9,245 bases of DNA from JBBIMP01 sp037444305 (GTDB lineage: Bacteria > Acidobacteriota > UBA6911), in assembly GCA_037444305.1 (NCBI GenBank), contig JBBIMP010000084.1, positions 1 to 9,245 of the forward strand. Reading direction: 5' to 3'. Of this stretch, positions 1 through 4,278 are shown in pieces. Within the stretch, counting starts at the first letter, position 1. Each line of letters opens with the position of its first letter. Under the pieces are notes generated by a model. It saw nothing but the letters and a program-made list of their open reading frames with translations, was not told the origin of the DNA and did no database searches. The position numbers and the translations under genes were made by a program.

Positions 1-2
1 AC

Positions 3-371
3 CAGCCCTATGTCGAGAAACGCCATTCCCTGCTGAAGAGCGAACTGGAGGTGGCTCCGGTCTACCTGAAAAAGCCGCGCCGGGCTGCAGGCCTGGTGCA
101 TGCGGCCTTCCTGGCGATGATGCTTGACGCTTTGATCGAGCGGGCACTGCGCAAGGGCATGCAACGAGAGCGTCTGAAGACCCTTCCCATTCTGCCCGAG
201 GGCAGGCCCTCCAAGACGCCGACGACTGCCCGCCTTCTGGAGATGTTCAGCGGCGTTTGCTGGTATGAGTTCGAGCGAGCCGAGGAGGTCGTGACCTTTC
301 CCATCGAGCTGAACCCGCTACAGCGGCAAGTGCTCAAACTGTTGGAGGTGGATCCGGACGCCTACGTCTAA
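3..371 (+). CDS. IS1634-family transposase, C-terminal part (5' end outside window)
   Basis: This is the last 122 codons of a DDE transposase that would cut and paste an IS1634-type insertion sequence. The frame is open from the left edge (first full codon at base 3), so the GTG at 51 is an internal codon and not the start. The C-terminal landmarks of the family are visible: an EKRHSLLKSELEVAPVYLKKP segment near the left edge, a helical stretch ending in ALIERALRKGM, then the LPEGRPSKTPTT turn, and a leucine-rich end (LNPLQRQVLKLL) before TAA at 369-371. Family members are usually about 500-600 residues, so most of the gene lies to the left. Nothing downstream continues the frame. Family assignment rests on remembered motifs; I am fairly sure of it. 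Confidence 0.8.
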   Translation, partial: QPYVEKRHSLLKSELEVAPVYLKKPRRAAGLVHAAFLAMMLDALIERALRKGMQRERLKTLPILPEGRPSKTPTTARLLEMFSGVCWYEFERAEEVVTFPIELNPLQRQVLKLLEVDPDAYV

Positions 372-505
372 TTCGAATCTGCTGAGAACGTGGAGAAATT
401 CCTCAGACCCCCCTGTCGAAACTGCGGAATGTAGGTGCCACTATTCGATGAAATCGAGTTCATTGTCAATTCGCCATGAACAGGATGGAAACAGGGAACA
501 GCCGC
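372..505. other. Non-coding stretch after the transposase, possible IS right end
   Basis: These 134 bases lie between the transposase stop and the toxin tail repeat. I see no gene. The segment at about 407-434 (CCCCCCTGTCGAAACTGCGG and following bases) sits where an IS1634 terminal inverted repeat would be expected, but the left end of the element is outside the window, so the inverted repeat cannot be confirmed. A short tract at 487-501 (GGAAACAGGGAACAG) resembles 4033-4045, just left of the second toxin-tail copy. Confidence 0.3.
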
Positions 506-619
506 GGGATGGGAATTCCGGTGTAGATCTCTATCGGCCTTCGACCGGATCATCTTTGCGCAACATTTCTATGATCGATTCAAGGACCCGATGAGTTAAG
601 GACGGTTTGAGCATGCCGA
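506..619. repeat. 114-bp direct repeat, copy A (3' end of PemK-like toxin gene)
   Basis: This segment matches 4066-4179 at a constant offset of 3560 bases with no gaps and four mismatches (positions 522, 556, 563, 602), so 110 of 114 bases agree. It covers 25 bases beyond the toxin stop codon plus the last 29 or so codons of the toxin gene. Of the three differences inside the coding part, one is silent (Leu) and two change a residue (Lys to Arg, Ser to Pro). That looks like two related alleles rather than a very recent copy. Confidence 0.95.
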
Positions 620-884
620 CTTCGCCAACGACGAGGCCTGAACTTGCGGTAAACAGCTTCCCTGGTCTGGCAAAACTGGCGACACGGAGCGAACCGGACA
701 TAAAGCTCTCGTCTATGATGCTGATGGCACGCGGATCCCCGTACGGTTTGCTGGTGATCTGACACAGCACCCAGTCGCCGCGTCCTGCGTCTGCCAGGAT
801 GAGTGCCGGCCGAAGCTTCGATTCCGAGAGATCGGAAAATGGGAAAGGCACGAGAATCACTTTGCCGACTGAAGGTGTGACCAC
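531..884 (-). CDS. PemK/MazF-like type II toxin (mRNA interferase)
   Basis: This is a 117-residue protein of usual MazF/PemK size, predicted to be a cytoplasmic ribonuclease that cleaves mRNA when its antitoxin is lost. The N-terminal strand GKVILVPFPFSD (residues 7-18) followed by KLRPALIL (23-30) is the family signature. Arg25 and Thr44/Ser45 (in QITSKP) lie where the MazF catalytic Arg and Thr/Ser are expected. The end, MLKPSLTHRVLESIIEML, is the usual C-terminal helix. I chose the GTG at 884 because GAGGAGG sits 7 bases upstream on the minus strand and the signature begins right after it. The gene overlaps the antitoxin's 3' end by 28 bases, so the two are translationally coupled. A second copy of its last codons lies at 4091-4179. 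Confidence 0.9.
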   Translation of the reverse strand: MVTPSVGKVILVPFPFSDLSESKLRPALILADAGRGDWVLCQITSKPYGDPRAISIIDESFMSGSLRVASFARPGKLFTASSGLVVGEVGMLKPSLTHRVLESIIEMLRKDDPVEGR

Positions 885-1072
885 GCAGCATCCTCCTCGG
901 GTTTCTTCCAGTCGGAAAGTGCCGCTTCACTCAGGAGCGTTGTCCCGTTGTCGTGATCTGCCGGTTCGTCCAGAATCAGGACGAATGCCCGGCGGCCGGA
1001 CTTGAGATTGACCGGCTCGAGCAGCTTCACATTGCCTCGGTCGTCAACCACGGCCTCAAAAGTTTTGATCAT
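857..1072 (-). CDS. Antitoxin partner of the PemK/MazF-like toxin
   Basis: This is a 71-residue acidic protein upstream of and overlapping the toxin, the standard antitoxin-then-toxin order. It begins MIKTFEAVVDDRGNVKLLEP, an N-terminal strand pattern shared by small VapB/AbrB-like or DUF2281-like antitoxins. It continues SGRRAFVLILDEP and ends with a toxin-binding-type acidic tail containing LLSEAALSDWKKPEEDAAW. It should bind and block the toxin and repress its own operon. I chose the ATG at 1072 because GGGAG lies about 10 bases upstream and the conserved part starts there. The frame stays open to an ATG at 1228, but that extension has no recognisable pattern and would run across the candidate promoter. 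The exact antitoxin family is uncertain. Confidence 0.8.
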   Translation of the reverse strand: MIKTFEAVVDDRGNVKLLEPVNLKSGRRAFVLILDEPADHDNGTTLLSEAALSDWKKPEEDAAWSHLQSAK

Positions 1073-1328
1073 GACTTTTGTTCTCCCAAAGCATTGTACA
1101 CGAAGCCGGGCGCAACAATGAATGCCCTCTGCGTCGCTGCTTTGAAGTTCCTCGCCTTGCTCCTCGGCGGCCAATAGCACCTTGATTGAGGCTGGCAGGA
1201 GATGAAGCAGTTCCCCGATCTCGTGCATGTTTAGAGAGGGAAGAGGATGGGCAACTCTCCTTTGAAGCGGAAGGGATTGCCCAACTCTCGAGGATGATCA
1301 GTAGAGAGCGCCCCTGGGCAATTTCACT
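1073..1328. other. Non-coding stretch upstream of the antitoxin
   Basis: These 256 bases hold the candidate promoter above and no recognisable gene. A 7-bp inverted repeat, TGGGCAA (1248-1254) and TTGCCCA (1277-1283), is present, with both arms followed by ACTCTC. It is too short to name. Confidence 0.4.
1093..1121 (-). promoter_or_regulatory. Candidate promoter of the PemK-like toxin-antitoxin operon
   Basis: On the minus strand a TACAAT box (1093-1098) lies 21 bases upstream of the antitoxin ATG. A weak TCATTG sits 17 bases further up at 1116-1121. Only the -10 box is convincing. Confidence 0.35.
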
Positions 1329-1351
1329 GTGTCAGTTTTTGTGTCAGTAAA
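1329..1351. repeat. Putative integrase arm-type repeat, left copy
   Basis: This 23-base segment holds two GTGTCAGT units 12 bases apart (1329-1336 and 1341-1348). It matches 1665-1687 at 21 of 23 positions, with the last 17 bases (GTTTTTGTGTCAGTAAA) identical. It lies about 140 bases left of the tRNA fragment, where arm-type integrase binding sites are expected. The arm-site role is inferred from position and repetition. Confidence 0.5.
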
Positions 1352-1448
1352 TTTTCCGAAAATGGCCAGCAACCACGGCCATCAGCACAATTGGCATAAT
1401 CCTCACAATCACGCCAACCTGTTGATTCAGATGGGCATGCGGCGCAAG

Positions 1449-1492
1449 TGATTGAAAACAAAGAGCCGGCCCCGGGGCAATCGGGGCCGGTT
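1449..1492 (-). terminator. Strong GC hairpin followed by a T-rich tract (minus strand)
   Basis: A perfect 9-bp stem (CCGGCCCCG at 1466-1474 with CGGGGCCGG at 1482-1490) has a 7-base loop. It extends by a G-U and an A-U pair. On the minus strand it is followed by TCTTTGTTTTC, so it reads as an intrinsic terminator for leftward transcription. On the plus strand there is no T-run. It ends exactly where the tRNA fragment begins. Confidence 0.5.
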
Positions 1493-1535
1493 CGTAATCA
1501 GTAGGTCCCCGGTTCAAGTCCGGGCGCCGGCTCCA
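1491..1535 (+). other. tRNA-Thr(CGU) 3' fragment, probable attachment-site core
   Basis: From the anticodon loop onward this is a clean tRNA 3' part: loop TTCGTAA (anticodon CGT at 1493-1495), 3' anticodon strand TCAGT, variable AGGTC, T stem CCCGG / CCGGG around TTCAAGT, acceptor strand CGCCGGC, then T and CCA. The 5' half is missing. The five bases before the loop are GCCGG, not the ACTGA needed to pair with TCAGT, and no D arm can be found. Breakage at the anticodon loop is characteristic of tyrosine-integrase crossover sites. The fragment is therefore most simply a displaced tRNA end at one boundary of an integrated element. With this polarity, the full tRNA should lie further left, beyond the window. 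It cannot make a functional tRNA. Confidence 0.8.
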
Positions 1536-1657
1536 TAGAATCATTAGTTTAGATCAACATCCCACCCCCCGATCGCAGTCAGTAGGTTGCCGGCCCAATC
1601 GAAACAAAATCCGCCGTGAAATGAATAACATGTGGGGATCCGCACGTAGCCTTAATC

Positions 1658-1676
1658 CCGACTGGAGTCGGTTTTT
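1658..1676 (+). terminator. Weak intrinsic terminator-like hairpin
   Basis: A 5-bp stem CCGAC / GTCGG closes a TGGA tetraloop and is followed directly by TTTTT. The stem is short. The T-run is also the start of the arm-type repeat, so the terminator reading is tentative. Confidence 0.3.
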
Positions 1677-1687
1677 GTGTCAGTAAA
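1665..1687. repeat. Putative integrase arm-type repeat, right copy
   Basis: Second copy of the 23-base repeat at 1329-1351, at an offset of 336 and in the same orientation, with two mismatches near its left end (1666 and 1670). It lies 130 bases right of the tRNA fragment, nearly mirroring the distance of the left copy. Confidence 0.5.
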
Positions 1688-1844
1688 AAGTACGGGAGCG
1701 AGAACCGGAGGATGCCACTCCAGGACGGCCGTGGATGAAACAATGGTCTTCTGCGAAACAGCAATTGACCGATTCCAGATCCAAACACTCAGATTGTCGC
1801 CCGGTATCAGACGGCGGCGCCAGCCGATCCGATGCGTGTTTGGG

Positions 1845-2159
1845 TCAGGCGACGCTTAAGGGCTTGATGCGCTCTAGGCTGGTCCCGATTGCCTGAGCGG
1901 TATCCCAGAGGTCCACTGCGCGCTGCGCGTTGAGCCAGAATTCGGCCGAGTTGCCGAGCAGACGCGAGAGCCGCAGAGCCATTTCCGGACTCACAGCCCG
2001 ACGCTCGCGAAGCAGCTCGTTGACCGTCTGCCGTGAGACGTCCAGCGCATCAGCCAGACCTGAGACAGTCAGCCCGTAGTCGGGCAGGAAGTCCTCCCGA
2101 AGCATTTCGCCGGGATGAGTTGGACGAACCCGCCTTTTCCCAGTGTTCGCTATGCTCAT
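1845..2159 (-). CDS. higA: HigA-type antitoxin, XRE-family helix-turn-helix
   Basis: This 104-residue DNA-binding antitoxin is of the HigA type: it neutralises HigB and represses the operon. RRVRPTHPGEMLREDFLP (residues 9-26) is the standard HigA opening. The helix-turn-helix lies near residues 33-55 (SGLADALDVSRQTVNELL), followed by RERRAVSPEMALRLSRLLGN and EFWLNAQRAVDLWDT, all typical. I chose the ATG at 2159 because GAGG lies 6 bases upstream and the conserved part follows at once. The frame is open to 2324, but that extension only covers higB antisense. The gene starts 13 bases after the higB stop, so the pair is one operon in toxin-first order, as usual for hig. Full length, no damage seen. 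Confidence 0.95.
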   Translation of the reverse strand: MSIANTGKRRVRPTHPGEMLREDFLPDYGLTVSGLADALDVSRQTVNELLRERRAVSPEMALRLSRLLGNSAEFWLNAQRAVDLWDTAQAIGTSLERIKPLSVA

Positions 2160-2172
2160 TTCACACCTCGAC

Positions 2173-2454
2173 TCAGTGATAGTCGGTGATCTCGACATCG
2201 CAGGCATCACCATCGACGTACCGGAAGCAGATGCGCCACTGGTCGTTGACAGAGATGGCGTGCTGTCCCGCCCGATCCCCCCGCAGCTCGTGGAGGCGAT
2301 TGCCGGGAGGAACCCTGAGGTCATCTAAGCCCGTTGCCAGGTCGATGTACTCCAGCTTCCGTCTCGCCCGTCGCGCGATGTCTGGCGGAAACCGTTTGGA
2401 CCTTCCGGTCGCGTACAGTATCTGGGTGTGCCTGTCGGCAAACGTCCGGATCAC
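2173..2454 (-). CDS. higB: HigB-type toxin, RelE superfamily
   Basis: This 93-residue toxin is of the HigB type, which cleaves mRNA on the ribosome when HigA is removed. It matches the family from end to end: VIRTFADRHT at the start, TGRSKRFPPDIARRARRKL, the strongly conserved LDDLRVPPGNRLHEL and GDRAGQHAISVNDQWRICFR, and the terminal DYH. Asp and His near the end correspond to active-site residues in studied HigB proteins. I chose the GTG at 2454 because family members begin M-I-R-x-F. The longer open frame to 2673 has no similarity and runs through the promoter. No ribosome-binding site precedes the GTG, and the promoter predicts a transcript start at or beside it. The gene is followed directly by higA. 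Confidence 0.95.
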   Translation of the reverse strand: MIRTFADRHTQILYATGRSKRFPPDIARRARRKLEYIDLATGLDDLRVPPGNRLHELRGDRAGQHAISVNDQWRICFRYVDGDACDVEITDYH

Positions 2455-2489
2455 GCGTATAATGTAACGCGTCACGTGACACCTGTCAA
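2453..2489 (-). promoter_or_regulatory. higBA promoter with palindromic operator
   Basis: On the minus strand a perfect TTGACA (2484-2489) and TACATT (2461-2466) are separated by exactly 17 bases. The spacer carries a perfect 10-bp palindrome, GTCACGTGAC (2471-2480). Two ACGCGT hexamers (2453-2458 and 2467-2472) bracket the -10 box. HigA binding here would block RNA polymerase. The expected transcript start is near 2454, the first base of higB. Confidence 0.75.
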
Positions 2490-2727
2490 CATGAGAGATT
2501 GAAGGTGCCTGCCCGGCGGTTGCCCAGCCGCGAAAAGCAGCACCTGCCAACGGTGACGTGAGGAGCGTAGACCGTGTTTGCGAAAACCTGGTCCTGACTG
2601 ATTCCATTGGATTTTTCACTTCCATAAATCCATGCTTCATACTCAGTCGGCAGTCGAATGCGACGACGCGCATCTTGGCCGCGGCGACAGTCTATGAGAA
2701 TCACTATCAACGAGCAGGAACAAAGCC

Positions 2728-3867
2728 ATGAGCGAATACCAGTACTATGAGTTCTCGGCCATCGATCGGCCGCTCAGTGCCCGGGAGATGAACGAGCTGC
2801 GGTCCTACTCGACACGAGCACACATCACGCCGACGAGCTTCGTCAACGACTACTCCTGGGGCAGCTTCAAAGGCGACGAGCACGCGTGGATGGAGAGGTA
2901 CTTCGACGCGTATCTCTACTTCGCCAACTGGGGCACGCACGTCGTGAAGTTTCGCCTGCCATCGAATCTGCTCGACCCGGCGATCGCCGCGGAATATTGC
3001 AGCGGCGACCTTGCATTCGTCCACGAGAAAGGCGGCAAGATAATCCTTACCTTTGTGTCCGAGAGCGAGGAAGGCAGCGATTGGGTCGAGAGCGAAGGTC
3101 GGCTCTCCTCAATCATTTCAGTGCGGGCCGAGCTGGCGCGCGGAGACCTGCGGGCGCTGTACCTGGGCTGGCTCCTTGGAGCCCAGGCCGGGGAATTTGA
3201 TGATGAGGAAGTCGAGCCGCCCGTGCCGCCGGGCCTGGGCGAGCTCAGCGCGTCTCTGGAGAGCCTGGCTGAGTTCCTGCGCATTGACCGAGACCTGCTG
3301 CATGTTGCCGCCGGGACCAGCCCGTCGATTGGAGATGCCGGATTGGATCGCAATGAGGTCCGGACATGGATCAGCGAGCTCGCAACAAAAGAGAAAGACG
3401 AACTGATCACCAGTCTCGTTGTGGAAGGCGATCACTCCCTGGTCACGGGATTGGTGCGGCGATTCCTGAAGCGGCGTGCGTCTAAAACCGCAGGCCTTGA
3501 GACAAGTCGAAGAACGGTAGGATTGCTCCTCGGGGCAGCGGAGTCCTGCGCGACGGAGAGAAAACGCATCGAGGCCGAGGAGCGTGCCCGGGAGAAGGCT
3601 CGGTGCGAACAAGAAGCGGCGATGGCCAGGGATAAACACCTGGACAGCCTTGTTGGCCGCGAGTCCAGGCTTTGGGGCGAGATCGACCGACTCATCGCCA
3701 CCAGGCAGCCGAAGGGCTACGATCAGGCTGTTAGACTTCTCATAGATCTTCGGGACCTCGACGTACGCCGGCAGGGCGGCGAATTCCGGCGGCGCTTGGA
3801 TGCGCTGCGACAGGAGAACATGGGGAAGCCATCGCTCATCAAGAGACTCAATAAGGCAGGATTGTAG
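2728..3867 (+). CDS. Conserved hypothetical protein, YQYYEF family
   Basis: This is a 379-residue, probably cytoplasmic protein of unknown function, with no signal peptide or membrane segment. It opens MSEYQYYEFSAIDRPLS, a start I recall from a widespread uncharacterised family that continues with the ITPTSFVNDYSWGSFKGD and MERYFDAYLYFANWGTH segments seen here. Residues 1-155 look globular. Residues 160-265 are mostly helical. Residues 275-305 are a charged coiled coil (TERKRIEAEERAREKARCEQ). The C-terminal part has RLIATRQPKGYDQAVRLL and ends KPSLIKRLNKAGL. The start is supported by AGGA 8 bases upstream of the ATG. It is transcribed away from higBA, with about 270 bases between them. I recall relatives next to SWIM zinc-finger genes; none follows here, only a short truncated frame. 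Nothing shows an enzyme active site. Confidence 0.9.
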   Translation: MSEYQYYEFSAIDRPLSAREMNELRSYSTRAHITPTSFVNDYSWGSFKGDEHAWMERYFDAYLYFANWGTHVVKFRLPSNLLDPAIAAEYCSGDLAFVHEKGGKIILTFVSESEEGSDWVESEGRLSSIISVRAELARGDLRALYLGWLLGAQAGEFDDEEVEPPVPPGLGELSASLESLAEFLRIDRDLLHVAAGTSPSIGDAGLDRNEVRTWISELATKEKDELITSLVVEGDHSLVTGLVRRFLKRRASKTAGLETSRRTVGLLLGAAESCATERKRIEAEERAREKARCEQEAAMARDKHLDSLVGRESRLWGEIDRLIATRQPKGYDQAVRLLIDLRDLDVRRQGGEFRRRLDALRQENMGKPSLIKRLNKAGL

Positions 3868-3953
3868 TGGCTGCAGACAGCTGGGCCAGGAAGCCGGCAC
3901 AGACATCGGCAGGCGGGCAGGGAATAAGCATTGCGGGATTTACTTCGGGATAG
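3867..3953 (+). pseudogene. Short frame overlapping the preceding stop, possible truncated partner gene
   Basis: A GTG overlaps the last base of the upstream TAG, the arrangement of translationally coupled genes. It opens a 28-codon frame starting V-A-A-D-S-W-A-R-K that ends at TAG 3951. I do not recognise it. It may be the stump of a lost operon partner, or chance. No good ribosome-binding site is visible. Confidence 0.2.
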
Positions 3954-4011
3954 CCTCGGACAGACCGACACTGGGCTCGCTTGCAGGCCCGGATGATTTC
4001 GCGTGAAGGAT

Positions 4012-4070
4012 ATCCCCTGTGATGAGACAGAGAAAACAGGGACAGAATACTCGTATATATAGCAGGGGAT
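4012..4070. repeat. Short inverted repeat bordering the second toxin tail
   Basis: ATCCCCTG (4012-4019) and CAGGGGAT (4063-4070) are perfect 8-bp inverted copies. The enclosed sequence GAAAACAGGGACAG (4032-4045) resembles 487-501 near the first copy. The termini of small REP-type transposable elements can look like this, but nothing here proves mobility. Confidence 0.3.
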
Positions 4071-4179
4071 GGGAATTCCGGGGTAGATCTCTATCGGCCT
4101 TCGACCGGATCATCTCTGCGCAGCATTTCTATGATCGATTCAAGGACCCGATGAGTTAAGGGCGGTTTGAGCATGCCGA
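4066..4179. repeat. 114-bp direct repeat, copy B
   Basis: Second copy of 506-619, offset 3560, 110 of 114 bases identical and in the same orientation. Similarity stops sharply around 4180-4181, inside what was toxin coding sequence. Two copies in direct orientation could recombine and delete the 3560 bases between them, which carry both toxin-antitoxin operons. Confidence 0.95.
4091..4179 (-). pseudogene. PemK/MazF-like toxin, C-terminal remnant
   Basis: These are the last 29 or so codons of a PemK-like toxin on the minus strand, reading GMLKPPLTHRVLESIIEMLR, then R-D-D-P-V-E-G-R and TAG at 4091. It is near-identical to the end of the intact toxin at 531-884, with Ser to Pro and Lys to Arg changes. 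Everything upstream of this point, including the RPA signature and the antitoxin, is absent; the sequence to the right leads into the arabinofuranosidase upstream region. It cannot make a working toxin. Confidence 0.85.
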
Positions 4180-4278
4180 TTACAGACACAATTTTCGGAG
4201 GTGCGACACCATTTCTGCTGGTGTGAAAGGGGTGATATGCTGCGCGGGCAACCCCGGTCCTTTCAAGAGGAGGAATCC

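Larger units (their letters stand above)
1536..1844. other. Non-coding stretch right of the tRNA fragment
   Basis: No convincing gene is seen here. The stretch contains the right arm-type repeat (1665-1687), a weak terminator-like hairpin, and a short TCAGTAGGT at 1579-1587 that repeats the 1498-1506 part of the tRNA fragment. Open frames in it have no recognisable protein pattern. Confidence 0.4.

Noticed and set aside
1073..1228. N-terminal extension of the antitoxin to the ATG at 1228
   Set aside because: The extension shows no family pattern, crosses the TACAAT box, and the ATG at 1072 has its own ribosome-binding site.
1344..1544. Minus-strand open frame of 66 codons beginning near WSRRPDLNRGPTDYE
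   Set aside because: This peptide is simply the antisense translation of the tRNA-Thr fragment, a well-known spurious database protein; the rest of the frame has no protein pattern.
2486..2710. Minus-strand frame with RIRLPTEYEAWIYG, recalling the RLPTEAEWEY motif of formylglycine-generating enzymes
   Set aside because: Only six or seven residues match and nothing else of the family is present; treated as chance or at best an unrecognisable scrap.
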